In this document: one piece after another, positions 37,016 to 46,267 of the stretch
Layout: every line of letters begins with the position of its first letter
Position numbering within the stretch: the stretch's first letter is position 1
NCBI GenBank assembly: GCA_001001555.1
Contig: LCKS01000006.1
Location: forward strand, 1 to 47,788
DNA from: Candidatus Amesbacteria bacterium GW2011_GWC2_45_19
Lineage (GTDB): Bacteria > Patescibacteriota > Microgenomatia > CAZETR01 > Amesbacteraceae
DNA: 47,788 nucleotides
Direction of reading: 5' to 3'
Position numbers and translations under genes: made by a program
Notes under the pieces: generated by a model
What the model saw: the letters and a program-made list of their open reading frames with translations, nothing else
What the model was told of the DNA's origin: nothing
The model's database searches: none

Positions 37016-37933
37016 CTACTTTACTAGATTGGGAGGTGTTCTTCCAGACAAACCTTCCACCAGATTTGCTACTGCCGCTGTTCCCATGGCCTTCCTGGCC
37101 TCAAATGTGGCCGAGGCAATATGTGGCGTCAAAATTACATTCTCCATTTCCAGAAGTTCCGGCCGGGGATTAGGTTCATTCTCCCACACGTCTAAAGCCG
37201 CTCCGGCGATTCTTCCGGTTTTTAAGGCGTACACCAGCGCCATTTCATCGACCACCGGCCCCCGGGCCGTGTTTACCAAATACGATCCCTGTTTCATTTG
37301 CATAAAAGTCTGCTCATTCATTAAATGTGTAGTTTCAGAAGTAAGTGGTACATGCAAGCTTATATAATCAGATTGCCCCAGCACCTCTTCCAATTTTGTC
37401 CCCGAGCTGCGGCTATGCGTCAGCACTTTCATCCCAAAAGCCTCGGCTCTTGCTGTCACCAAACTCCCAATTCTCCCCATCCCGATCACCCCCAAAGTTT
37501 TACCTTTCAGCAGTTGCCCCAAGAATACGTCCGGTTCCCAGCCTTTATATGCCGCGTTTTTAGCAAAATCCGCCGCCGGCAATAATTGATTAGACAAAGC
37601 CAGCATCAGTGTCCAGGTAAATTCCGCCACACTTTCATTTACCTCATCGCAAGGCGTATTTGTCACCAAAATATTTCGGGCCTTGCTGGCTTCAACATCC
37701 ACGTTATCAAATCCCACCGCGTAATTGGCAATTATTTTTAGCCTCTTGTTCTTATCCGCCGCCAGCACTTCTGCGTCAATCTTATCCGTCAACAAACATA
37801 ATAATCCGTCATACCCCTTCTCCAATTCCGGTTTCAAATCTCCCCCCACGGTCAATTCATATCCCGCCTCTAGAAGCGGCTTCTTAATCTCTTCCCAAAA
37901 GGGAATTTTTTTGGTTACGAATATCTTCGCCAT
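37016..37933 (-). CDS. D-isomer-specific 2-hydroxyacid dehydrogenase
   Basis: GKTLGVIGMGRIGSLVTARAEAFGMKVL; ARGPVVDEMALVYALKTGRIAGAALDVWENEP. Confidence 0.93.
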   Translation of the reverse strand: MAKIFVTKKIPFWEEIKKPLLEAGYELTVGGDLKPELEKGYDGLLCLLTDKIDAEVLAADKNKRLKIIANYAVGFDNVDVEASKARNILVTNTPCDEVNESVAEFTWTLMLALSNQLLPAADFAKNAAYKGWEPDVFLGQLLKGKTLGVIGMGRIGSLVTARAEAFGMKVLTHSRSSGTKLEEVLGQSDYISLHVPLTSETTHLMNEQTFMQMKQGSYLVNTARGPVVDEMALVYALKTGRIAGAALDVWENEPNPRPELLEMENVILTPHIASATFEARKAMGTAAVANLVEGLSGRTPPNLVK

Positions 37934-37985
37934 ACTCTCAATCTACCACAGTTGACAACGCATCAAAAGAGTCTAAAATCACTTC

Positions 37986-38195
37986 ATGAAAGAGTTATCT
38001 CCATTGGCTGAAAGAACAGCGTCGATTATCGATAAAGATCGGGATGACGAATTATATTCAGCCGAATCGGCTTTTTACAAAGGATCACCAAACAAGCTAC
38101 CGTTTAGACAGAGATTGAACGCGGCACAACGAAGGTTCGCCGCAACAAAAGCTCGTGAGGATAAATGGAGACGCCGAGCCATTATCATAGGCTAA
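37986..38195 (+). CDS. Small basic hypothetical protein
   Basis: 69 aa ORF in a gap between minus-strand genes. Confidence 0.35.
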   Translation: MKELSPLAERTASIIDKDRDDELYSAESAFYKGSPNKLPFRQRLNAAQRRFAATKAREDKWRRRAIIIG

Positions 38196-39172
38196 AACTC
38201 TCTTGGAATTACTCCTATACTCTTTTCCTGCCACTCCTGCATTTTGTCAGCAGTCAAAAGTCCGGCTTGCGGGCCGATGTAACCCAAGACCGAGGCCGAA
38301 TTGACCGTTCCCCATTTCAGACACTCGTCCAGGGGTTTGCCTTGCATATACGCCCCCAAAAAACCCGACCCAAAAGCGTCCCCCGCCCCCGTCCGCTCCA
38401 CCACCGGCGCCTCTACAATCGGCATATGCCAGAATTTACCACCGTCGTAGGCATACGTCCCCGCCGGCCCATCGGTAATCACCACCACCTTCGGCCCCAT
38501 TTTTTGCAATCCCACCAATAAGGCCTTTATATCGGTCACTTCCAGTCCCAAAAGTTTGGCGGCTTCCTCGCGGTTTACAAACAGCACTTGGGTATTCCGG
38601 TAAGCAAACATCAACTTTTCCACCCCCGCCTTTATCTGTCTGGATCCGGGATTAAAAGCGATCTTTGTTCCGTGACTGACTGCCCAATCCACCGCTTGCC
38701 GGTAAAATTGCTCAAAATCCTCTCCCGCCGTGGTCAGATACATCCAATCAGATCTCACGTCCTCCCCAACTTTAAACCCACCTGCCGCCACTGGATAATA
38801 TGACAAAATCGTCCGCTCTTCCTGATAATTAATGACTACCCCAAATCCGCTCTTTCCCGGCACAATATTTATAAACTGGGTGTCGATCCCCTCTTTTTGC
38901 AGTTCCTTAATCGCCCGCTCGTCCGTCCAGCTATCTCCCATGCTCCCCATCATGGCCACTCTATATCCCAAGCGGGTCAACCCCACCGCATTATTTCCGG
39001 TATTCCCGCCAATGGCAAACTCAATTCCCCTGACCCCGATTTTCTCTCCAAATCCCAGCTCAATCACGCACCGCTTGCGGTCAATACTGCACACTTCCTC
39101 CACATCCACATCCGGCAACTTCACAAACACATCCATCCTCGCCGGACCCAAACTCAACATATCATATTTCAT
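38192..39172 (-). CDS. PfkB-family carbohydrate kinase
   Basis: IAIGGNTGNNAVGLTRLGYRVAMMGSMGDSW-type N-term; ERTGAGDAFGSGFLGAYMQGK. Confidence 0.92.
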   Translation of the reverse strand: MKYDMLSLGPARMDVFVKLPDVDVEEVCSIDRKRCVIELGFGEKIGVRGIEFAIGGNTGNNAVGLTRLGYRVAMMGSMGDSWTDERAIKELQKEGIDTQFINIVPGKSGFGVVINYQEERTILSYYPVAAGGFKVGEDVRSDWMYLTTAGEDFEQFYRQAVDWAVSHGTKIAFNPGSRQIKAGVEKLMFAYRNTQVLFVNREEAAKLLGLEVTDIKALLVGLQKMGPKVVVITDGPAGTYAYDGGKFWHMPIVEAPVVERTGAGDAFGSGFLGAYMQGKPLDECLKWGTVNSASVLGYIGPQAGLLTADKMQEWQEKSIGVIPREF

Positions 39173-39207
39173 AATTTTAAAATTTGAATTTGATTAAAAA
39201 TTAAAAA

Positions 39208-39960
39208 TTAAAAATTAAAAATTTTCCGGGCAATTTTCTTAGACAATCCCACCGGGTCATCACTTTGCCAGATATTTCTCCCTATGGCCATCCCCGCCGC
39301 TCCGGCGCTCATTATCTGCTCAATCTCCTCAATTAACTTCATCTCTTCTATCTTGGTTCCCCCTTGGGCCACAACTTTCGTCTTCCCCGCGCTTTTGACT
39401 ACCCACTCAAAGCTCTCCGCATCTCCCGTATACGGCAGTTTTACCACATCCGCCCCCAGCTCCAATCCCAACCTGGCCGCATATGCCACCGTGTCCCGAT
39501 CCGTTTCCTTGCCTTCTACATGTTTACCCCGCGGGTACATCCAAGCCACCACCGGCAGATCTTTCGCGTGGGCTTCGCCCGCAATCTGCGCCAACTCCTT
39601 CATCATCTCTTCTTCATGTTCGCTCCCCACATACACCGTATACCCCACCGCGGCCGCTCCCAACTCAATGGCCCGCTCCACACTGGTCAGTTGTAAACTC
39701 ACCGGTTCCTCCCCCTTATGAAACCCCGTCTTGCCGTTTAATTTTAAAATCAACGGCGGCAAATCTGGCGTATAATACTTTTCAGCTATTCCCGCCCCAA
39801 AAACAATTCCCGTAAACACACTTGCTTCCCTGGCAATTTTGCAAATATACTCCGGATCCACATTTTCATCGTTAAAATCGGTTGGCCCATGTTCCATCCC
39901 CTGGTCATACGCCAGCAGCATTATTTTCCCGTCCCTGGAAATCTTGCCTATATCAACCAT
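39208..39960 (-). CDS. DhnA/LacD-type class I aldolase
   Basis: KIMLLAYDQGMEHGPTDF; GADVVKLPYTGD; VVAQGGTKI; GMAIGRNIWQ. Confidence 0.88.
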   Translation of the reverse strand: MVDIGKISRDGKIMLLAYDQGMEHGPTDFNDENVDPEYICKIAREASVFTGIVFGAGIAEKYYTPDLPPLILKLNGKTGFHKGEEPVSLQLTSVERAIELGAAAVGYTVYVGSEHEEEMMKELAQIAGEAHAKDLPVVAWMYPRGKHVEGKETDRDTVAYAARLGLELGADVVKLPYTGDAESFEWVVKSAGKTKVVAQGGTKIEEMKLIEEIEQIMSAGAAGMAIGRNIWQSDDPVGLSKKIARKIFNF

Positions 39961-40066
39961 GGTTCCAGTCTAACCTAATTTCGGTTTTCGGACAATCGGT
40001 TATCAGAAACCGGTTCGCCGGCAATCCGGTTAACCGGGATCCGACTTCCGACCTTCCGACAACCGA

Positions 40067-40267
40067 TCATTCGTTCCCCAACAGGAAATACAGAGCAGTC
40101 ACCACTGATAGCACCCCAACTGCCATCTGCACACTCACTCCATACAAGGACCATCCCAAAAGTGGAGCCATCTGCACCGGTAGCATGTGAGCCAATCCTC
40201 CTACCAACAACAGCCCCCATCCCGCCGTCACCCATTTACCTTCATTTGTAGTTTTCTTCACCGCCAT
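40067..40267 (-). CDS. Small hydrophobic hypothetical protein
   Basis: 66 aa, two TM-like segments; overlapping ORF 39975..40235 is the alternative frame. Confidence 0.55.
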   Translation of the reverse strand: MAVKKTTNEGKWVTAGWGLLLVGGLAHMLPVQMAPLLGWSLYGVSVQMAVGVLSVVTALYFLLGNE

Positions 40268-41269
40268 CTAAATCACCCTCTTTCGCGATATTACCTTTTT
40301 AACTGCTTCTTTTATTTTAACCACACTCATGCCATATTTTTCCAGTAGTTCTTCCGGCTGGCCGGATTCGCCGAAAGTATCCTGCATCCCAATCATTTCC
40401 ATAGGCACCGGGTAATTTTTAACCAGTATCTCCGCCACCGCCGATCCCATCCCCCCCATTACCTGATGTTCCTCCACTGTCACCACCGCCCTACAATCCC
40501 GGGCGACTCTCATGATCGTTGCCACATCCATGGGTTTAATGCTGTGGTTATTTACCACCGTCACCCCTATCTCCTCTTTTTCCAATTCTCTGGCCGCCAC
40601 CAGCGCCTGATAGACCAGCGGTCCGCATGCCACAATCGCCGCGCACAAGGTCTCTCCTTGTGCGTTTGCCTCCCACAGCACTTCCGCCCGGCCGATTTTA
40701 AACGGTGTTTCGGGAATGGTAATGACCGGTGTTTTCTCCCGGGTAAACCGGAAGTAAACCGGACCATTTGTTTCCGCCGCGGCCAACGTCGCCTTTTTCG
40801 TCTCCCAATAATCGCACGGTACTACTACTGTCATATTCGGCAGCACCCGGGTAATGGCAATATCCTCCAATGCCTGGTGCGTCGCTCCGTCCGGCCCCAC
40901 CGATACCCCGGTATGCGCTCCCGCTATCTTTACATTAAGGCCTGAATAAGCCACGGACACCCGTAATTGATCCCAATTTCTACCCGGAGAGAATACTGCA
41001 TACGACGACACAAAAGGAATCTTTCCGGCGGCCGCCAACCCCGCCGCGATGCCCATCATATTCTGCTCCGCCACTCCGCACTCAATAAATCTCTCGGGAA
41101 ACTTTTTAGCAAATTCTTCCACTCGCGTGCTCTCTTTCAAATCCCCTGTCAAAACCACTATCTCCTGACTCCCGGCTCCTAACTCCACCAACCCCTCCCC
41201 ATACCCATCCCTGGTCGGCACCATCTCCACGTCTTTATCAAATAATTTTGGGTTTAAAGATTTTGTCAT
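40268..41269 (-). CDS. Transketolase, C-terminal (pyrimidine-binding) subunit
   Basis: ERFIECGVAEQNMMGIAAGLAAAGKIPFVSSYAVF; GAHTGVSVGPDGATHQALEDIAITRVLPNMTVVVPCD. Confidence 0.94.
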   Translation of the reverse strand: MTKSLNPKLFDKDVEMVPTRDGYGEGLVELGAGSQEIVVLTGDLKESTRVEEFAKKFPERFIECGVAEQNMMGIAAGLAAAGKIPFVSSYAVFSPGRNWDQLRVSVAYSGLNVKIAGAHTGVSVGPDGATHQALEDIAITRVLPNMTVVVPCDYWETKKATLAAAETNGPVYFRFTREKTPVITIPETPFKIGRAEVLWEANAQGETLCAAIVACGPLVYQALVAARELEKEEIGVTVVNNHSIKPMDVATIMRVARDCRAVVTVEEHQVMGGMGSAVAEILVKNYPVPMEMIGMQDTFGESGQPEELLEKYGMSVVKIKEAVKKVISRKRVI

Positions 41270-41274
41270 ATTTT

Positions 41275-41334
41275 TATACCTCTCCCCTGCCCCTCTCCTA
41301 TAATAGGAGAGGGGAATTAAAGGGGTGAGGTATG
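41275..41334. repeat. Palindromic element family 2, copy i (between transketolase subunits)
   Basis: ATACCTCTCCCCTGCCCCTCTCCTATAATAGGAGAGGGGAATTAAAGGGGTGAGGTAT. Confidence 0.92.
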
Positions 41335-41340
41335 GGGGCG

Positions 41341-42177
41341 TTACTGGTGTTCTGATTGGATTTTTCCTCCCAAAGTTCTTAATTGATGTAACGCGTTTTT
41401 AGCCTCATCCGCTTTCGGCGGTTTGCCATGCCATTCCGGTTTCCATTGCATAAAGTCCACCCCTTTCCCGGGAATCGTATGGGCGATAATCACCGTCGGG
41501 TTTTCGAAAACAGTTTTAGCTTTTTCGATGGCCGCGATTATTTCGGCCATATTATGTCCGTTTATCTCAATCACCGACCAATTAAACGCCGTCCATTTAT
41601 CTACCAGGTTTTCCAGGGGCATCACGTCTTCTGTAAACCCGTCAATTTGGATATTGTTCCTGTCCACAATCGCCGTCAGGTTATGCAGGTTGTTCTTCCC
41701 GGCAAACATAATGGCCTCCCACGTCTGCCCTTCATCCAGCTCCCCGTCGCTCATCATAGCGTATACTCGCCAATCTTGGCCATCCATTTTGGCCGCCATG
41801 GCCTGGCCAATTGCCTGCGACAGTCCTTGTCCCAGCGGCCCCCCGGTGTTTTCCACTCCCGGCAGTTCTCTATAATGTGGATGTCCCTGCAGCCCACTCC
41901 CCAATTTTCTTAAGGTCAGAAGTAAGTCGTAAGGGAAAAATCCCGCGTGAGCCAAGGTCGCATACCACACCGGGCAAATATGGCCATTACTTAAAATCAC
42001 TCTGTCTCTATCTTTTTTCCAGGGATCCTTAGAATCATAATTTAACACTCCCCCGAAATACAAGGCCGTAAACACATCCGCCATCCCCAACGGCCCAGCA
42101 GAATGTCCCGATCCCGCCTCCAGCAGCATCTTAATAATATCCTGCCGGATCTCATTGGCTTTTAAATCTAGATTCAT
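41341..42177 (-). CDS. Transketolase, N-terminal (diphosphate-binding) subunit
   Basis: SGHSAGPLGMADVFTALYF; SDGELDEGQTWEAIMFAGKNNLHNLTAIVDRNNIQIDG. Confidence 0.94.
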   Translation of the reverse strand: MNLDLKANEIRQDIIKMLLEAGSGHSAGPLGMADVFTALYFGGVLNYDSKDPWKKDRDRVILSNGHICPVWYATLAHAGFFPYDLLLTLRKLGSGLQGHPHYRELPGVENTGGPLGQGLSQAIGQAMAAKMDGQDWRVYAMMSDGELDEGQTWEAIMFAGKNNLHNLTAIVDRNNIQIDGFTEDVMPLENLVDKWTAFNWSVIEINGHNMAEIIAAIEKAKTVFENPTVIIAHTIPGKGVDFMQWKPEWHGKPPKADEAKNALHQLRTLGGKIQSEHQ

Positions 42178-42803
42178 ACCTGGAAAGGCTTTTCTGCCGG
42201 ATCAAACACCCGTGGTTCATGCTCCAGCATATACTCAAATATCTCCAATGTTTTAATTACTTCTTCCGGCGTCTCCACCACCCGATATACCTGAAATTCC
42301 TCGGGCCGCATCCGCATGTTGGCCAAAAAGGTAGCCATGATATTTTCCCAAAATTTGCCATACAGAATCAGTGGTTTGTGATGCCCGAAATACAGCCGGG
42401 CCAACCCCCACGCCATGCCAAACTCCGAAATTGTCCCTGTTCCTCCTTTAAAAATTACATACGCCTGACTCACTTCCAGAAGTTTTAAAGTTCTTTCCAG
42501 ATAATTATTTGCCTTTATCTCTTCATCAATGGGGTTATTTTTATCCTTTCCTTCAAAATTGGCCACGTCTTTGGGATAAAAAGTCACTCCCACTACATGT
42601 CCCCCTCCGGCCTTCGCCCCCTCTGATGTGGCCCGCATTACACCCGGACCTCCCCCATTGGCCACTATATATCCGGCTTTCGCCAATGCCACCCCCACGT
42701 TATATGCTTCTTTAAACAGCGGATCTTCCGGACTGGCGTCCGCAAACCCCAGGCACGCCACCGTTTTTATTTTTTTCGTTGTTCCGTCGGGCATTAATTC
42801 CAT
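42174..42803 (-). CDS. LOG/TIGR00730-like Rossmann-fold protein
   Basis: VANGGGPGVMRATSEGAKAGGGHVVGVTFYP; FKGGTGTISEFGMAWGL. Confidence 0.85.
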   Translation of the reverse strand: MELMPDGTTKKIKTVACLGFADASPEDPLFKEAYNVGVALAKAGYIVANGGGPGVMRATSEGAKAGGGHVVGVTFYPKDVANFEGKDKNNPIDEEIKANNYLERTLKLLEVSQAYVIFKGGTGTISEFGMAWGLARLYFGHHKPLILYGKFWENIMATFLANMRMRPEEFQVYRVVETPEEVIKTLEIFEYMLEHEPRVFDPAEKPFQV

Positions 42804-43375
42804 TCTAACACCCGTCTTGCTCCCACCGCCACCTCATCTACTCCCAAATTTTGCAACATCGGCAAATGCTGTTTCTCGACTCCCCCATCCACACAAATTT
42901 TGAGCTTTAAATTTCTCAAATCTCTTAAGTTACTTAAGTGACTTATTTTTTGAAGGATCTTAAGATCCAGTTCTTGCCCTCCAAACCCCGGTTCAATTGA
43001 CATCAGGTTTACCAATTTGAGCTTTGGTAAATATGGCTTAATCGACTCAATTGGCGAATGAATGTCTAACGCCAGACAATCAAAATCTTCGGGTCTGGCT
43101 ACACTTTCCATTTGAACTATAATCCGGTCAAATTTGGCCAAACCTTTTAAATATTCTTGTAAGTTTTTCTCGACGACCATCAAATGCGCGTCAAACTTAA
43201 GCCCCTGCCCCCAACGTAGCTTCATGCGAAGTGGGGTTATACTCTTATTGGCCGCGTACTTCCCATCCACAAAATCAATCTGCACCCTCGTAAATTTCTT
43301 ACTCCGCTTAATCCGCTCAATCAGCTCAATCAGCTCACTCTGCTTATCCGTTAATATCGCCGGAATTATCTCCAT
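42794..43375 (-). CDS. Ribulose-phosphate 3-epimerase family protein
   Basis: VQIDFVDGKYAAN; DAHLMV; NLMSIEPGFGGQELDLKIL; KICVDGGVEKQHLPML. Confidence 0.85.
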   Translation of the reverse strand: MEIIPAILTDKQSELIELIERIKRSKKFTRVQIDFVDGKYAANKSITPLRMKLRWGQGLKFDAHLMVVEKNLQEYLKGLAKFDRIIVQMESVARPEDFDCLALDIHSPIESIKPYLPKLKLVNLMSIEPGFGGQELDLKILQKISHLSNLRDLRNLKLKICVDGGVEKQHLPMLQNLGVDEVAVGARRVLEWN

Positions 43376-43542
43376 AACTTTGCGAATTCTTCTAACGCCT
43401 TTTTTTGCACTTCTTCCACTTCATTAATAGCCGCCGACCCAATCAGCAACTGGTCCGGCCCATTGCACAAATCCGAACCAATATAAATATTCTCCGTTAT
43501 TTGGGAGTACTCCATTTCATGGCCGTCGTTTCTCCCCGCCAT
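43366..43542 (-). pseudogene. Possible truncated dual-specificity phosphatase-like ORF (58 aa)
   Basis: MAGRNDGHEMEYSQITENIYIGSDLCNGPDQLLIGSAAINEVEEVQKKALEEFAKLWR*; N-terminal DSP-like ITENIYIGS, no CxxxxxR. Confidence 0.3.
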
Positions 43543-43561
43543 ATTTATAGACTATACCATA

Positions 43562-43822
43562 CTATCTATATACCTCATCATGGGGCCCAACATCAATAAA
43601 CAATGCGATTTTTTTATCAACCCACATAAACTTCACTCTCTTTTTACGATTTATAGAAAAGGACAAAAAACTTTTCAGTTTTCCTGACAAAGCGTGGGTT
43701 TTTAGTCCTGGATCATTGGGGTTTTCACGAAACAGATCTGTGCGTACAGAGAGTTCTTTCTTCTCTTTGGCAGACAACCGCTTGGCCCGCTTGAGAAAAT
43801 GCGACGATAGATTAATTTCCAT
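43562..43822 (-). CDS. RelE/YafQ-like toxin
   Basis: HFLKRAKRLSAKEKKELSVRTDLFRENPNDPGLKTHALSGKLKSFLSFSINRKKRVKF. Confidence 0.82.
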   Translation of the reverse strand: MEINLSSHFLKRAKRLSAKEKKELSVRTDLFRENPNDPGLKTHALSGKLKSFLSFSINRKKRVKFMWVDKKIALFIDVGPHDEVYR

Positions 43823-43826
43823 ACTC

Positions 43827-44111
43827 TCACAACAAATCGGACAGCTTCTGGCCCTTTTTCAATCTTATTGTTTTACTCAATCTATACTCTTCCAATGCTT
43901 CCTCACCAATCTTCAACAAATATTTCTCTTCCATTTCCCTTATTCTTTCTACCCCACTATTATAAGTAGCCGCATCCATAACCACCACATCGGGTTCGCC
44001 ATTGTTTACCACGATCAAAGGCTCCCCAGTTTTCTTTATTCTGTCTACTAACACCCTATAACCTCTCTGTAAATCAGATACTGTGGCCATAAATGGGATC
44101 GTCGTCATCAT
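43827..44111 (-). CDS. Phd/YefM-type antitoxin
   Basis: ATVSDLQRGYRVLVDRIKKTGEPLIVVNNGEPDVVVMDAATYN. Confidence 0.85.
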   Translation of the reverse strand: MMTTIPFMATVSDLQRGYRVLVDRIKKTGEPLIVVNNGEPDVVVMDAATYNSGVERIREMEEKYLLKIGEEALEEYRLSKTIRLKKGQKLSDLL

Positions 44112-44145
44112 ATGAGCACAATACTACTATATATATAATTATATG

Positions 44146-45183
44146 TCAAGTTATCTGTCCAAATATAATCGTTTGCTCTACTAACCGGTTGGCATAGCCC
44201 CATTCATTGTCATACCAGGCCAGAACTTTGACCAAATCCCCATCGATCACTTGCGTAAACTCCGGATCGATAATGGCGCTATATGCACTGCCGATAATAT
44301 CCGAGCTTACTAAATGCTCCGGCACCCCCGACATCCCCGAGACCCCCAAGATCCCTGAATATTTCGGGCTTTGGCTCGCCTCCACAAATACCTGGTTTAC
44401 TTCCTCCCGTGTCACCGGTTTTTTGGTCACAAACACAAAGTCGGAAATTGATCCGGTCAACACCGGCACCCGCAAAGAAATCCCATCAAATAATCCCTTT
44501 AGTTCGGGAATAACTTCTGTGGTAGCAATGGCCGCTCCGGTGCTGGTAGGTACAATATTAGCCGCCGCTGCTCTACCTCGCCGCAAATCTTTATGCGATC
44601 CATCCTGCAATACCTGATCATCGGTATAAGCGTGCGCTGTAGTCATGACGGCTTTTTTAATTCCAAATTTAGCCTGCATCACGGCTGCCACCGGCGTCAC
44701 GCAATTTGTGGTACAGGAAGCATTCGAAATCACAGTCGGACTAGCTCCTGACTCCTGACTACTAACTCCTAGCACGTAAGTGCCCACATTCCCGCCTTTA
44801 GAAGGAGCCGAAATAATCACTTTTTTAGCCCCGGCTTTGGCGTGTTTCAAGGCTCCCAGCTCATCCGTAAACTTGCCCGTGCACTCCATGACCACATCCA
44901 CTCCATACTCAGTCCACGGCAGCAGCTCCGGGTCTTTCTGCGCCAGCACCGGAATCTTCAGTCCCATGCTTTCAACAATCAAATTATCTTGGTCACACGT
45001 TACGGGAATCTCGAACTTTCTATAAGTTGTGTCGTTCATCAACAAATGACACCAGCCGGCAGTATCCATGGAGCCACTGGTATTAATCGCCACCACCTCC
45101 ATCTCATTATGATGCTTAAGCAGCCAAATCCTAAACGCCAATCTCCCAATCCTACCAAATCCATTAATCGCCACTTTGACCAT
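44146..45183 (-). CDS. gap: Type I glyceraldehyde-3-phosphate dehydrogenase
   Basis: VKVAINGFGRIGRLAFRIW; SNASCTTNCVTPV; WYDNEWGYANRLVE. Confidence 0.97.
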   Translation of the reverse strand: MVKVAINGFGRIGRLAFRIWLLKHHNEMEVVAINTSGSMDTAGWCHLLMNDTTYRKFEIPVTCDQDNLIVESMGLKIPVLAQKDPELLPWTEYGVDVVMECTGKFTDELGALKHAKAGAKKVIISAPSKGGNVGTYVLGVSSQESGASPTVISNASCTTNCVTPVAAVMQAKFGIKKAVMTTAHAYTDDQVLQDGSHKDLRRGRAAAANIVPTSTGAAIATTEVIPELKGLFDGISLRVPVLTGSISDFVFVTKKPVTREEVNQVFVEASQSPKYSGILGVSGMSGVPEHLVSSDIIGSAYSAIIDPEFTQVIDGDLVKVLAWYDNEWGYANRLVEQTIIFGQIT

Positions 45184-45189
45184 ATATTC

Positions 45190-46038
45190 TTATGATATCA
45201 CCGCTTCTATCCCCACCAAAGTCCCGGTGGCCAGAAACTCCAGCATGGCGCCGCCACCCACACTTATCCAATCAAATTTCCCCAATAACCCAAATTTACC
45301 CAAGGCCGCTTCGGTATCCCCTCCCCCGGCGATTTTATACGCCTTGCTATTGGCAACTGCTGTAAAAACTTCTCTCGTGCCTTCTGGCGCTTCATCATAT
45401 TTGCCCATCGGCCCGGCCAACACAACTACTTCAGCTTTAGAAATTAGAAATTTGAAATTTGAAATCTCTTCATCACTTATATCCAATCCATCAGGCCGCA
45501 ATTTAGCTCCAGGTAATAACCCTCCCCGCAAAACGGTCCATCCCTTTTTCTCAAAATCATCAGCATATTTTTCTTTATCTCCTTTCGCCCCACCAATTAC
45601 GATAACTCTCCCCTGCATCCCCTCTCTTAAATTAAGAGAGGGGAACGAGAGGTGAGTTATTTCCTCTTCAAATCTTAACCCCACACCCACTTCCTTCCCC
45701 TGTGATTTCATAAACCGGGGCAGGGCGTCAATTGAACAGTGTTTGCGGTGGCTGGTCGCAAACGCCTCATTTACGTATACATCCCACCCCTCGGCTAATT
45801 CTTCCGCCAAACTCCCGTCATCAGCTTCCTCCCGCGGATCAGCCCGCAAATCAGGCTCAAATTTTCCCTTGTGTCCGATCAGTTTTACCTCCTCCGCCCC
45901 ATTTTTTTTCAAATATTCAACAATTTCTTTAGTCACTCTTTCCCGTTGCGAATCTTTTCCTGACCACTCCAAATCCGCCCGCACCAGCACTCTTTTCTTG
46001 ACCAGAAACGCATCCCCTATTCCGGGCAGGTTAATCAT
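45190..46038 (-). CDS. pgk: Divergent, short phosphoglycerate kinase (282 aa)
   Basis: VNEAFATSHRKHCSI; VIVIGGAKGDKEKYAD; VVLAGPMGKYDEAPEGTREV; IAGGGDTEAAL; SVGGGAMLEFLATGTLVGIEAV. Confidence 0.85.
   Translation of the reverse strand: MINLPGIGDAFLVKKRVLVRADLEWSGKDSQRERVTKEIVEYLKKNGAEEVKLIGHKGKFEPDLRADPREEADDGSLAEELAEGWDVYVNEAFATSHRKHCSIDALPRFMKSQGKEVGVGLRFEEEITHLSFPSLNLREGMQGRVIVIGGAKGDKEKYADDFEKKGWTVLRGGLLPGAKLRPDGLDISDEEISNFKFLISKAEVVVLAGPMGKYDEAPEGTREVFTAVANSKAYKIAGGGDTEAALGKFGLLGKFDWISVGGGAMLEFLATGTLVGIEAVIS
45601..45661. repeat. Palindromic element family 2, copy j (inside pgk)
   Basis: ATAACTCTCCCCTGCATCCCCTCTCTTAAATTAAGAGAGGGGAACGAGAGGTGAGTTAT; peptide FPSLNLREGMQG. Confidence 0.92.
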
Positions 46039-46057
46039 AACCTAATTTAATCACACC

Positions 46058-46267
46058 TCACTTATTTTTGCTGTTGGTCAGCATAGCATAGGCTCCCCAA
46101 ACACCGGCCGCTCCCACCAGGATATATATCCCTTTCTCGATTCCCGGCCAGCTGCCAAACACTATTGTAACCAAATTGTAGTTCAACAGGGCCACAAGTC
46201 CCCAATTGATTGCCCCTATTACCACCAGCCATTTGGATACTTTTTTCACTTCCTTCACTCTTCTCAC
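46058..46267 (-). CDS. DUF378 family small membrane protein
   Basis: KWLVVIGAINWGLVALLNYNLV...YILVGAAGVWGAYAML. Confidence 0.85.
   Translation of the reverse strand: MRRVKEVKKVSKWLVVIGAINWGLVALLNYNLVTIVFGSWPGIEKGIYILVGAAGVWGAYAMLTNSKNK

Noticed and set aside
37986-38195. Strong claim for the 69-aa basic ORF as a gene
   Set aside because: Kept only at low confidence; no motif and no clear promoter.
761-45661. CRISPR array interpretation of the repeated palindromes
   Set aside because: Copies are dispersed by kilobases, lack regular spacers, and no cas genes are present.
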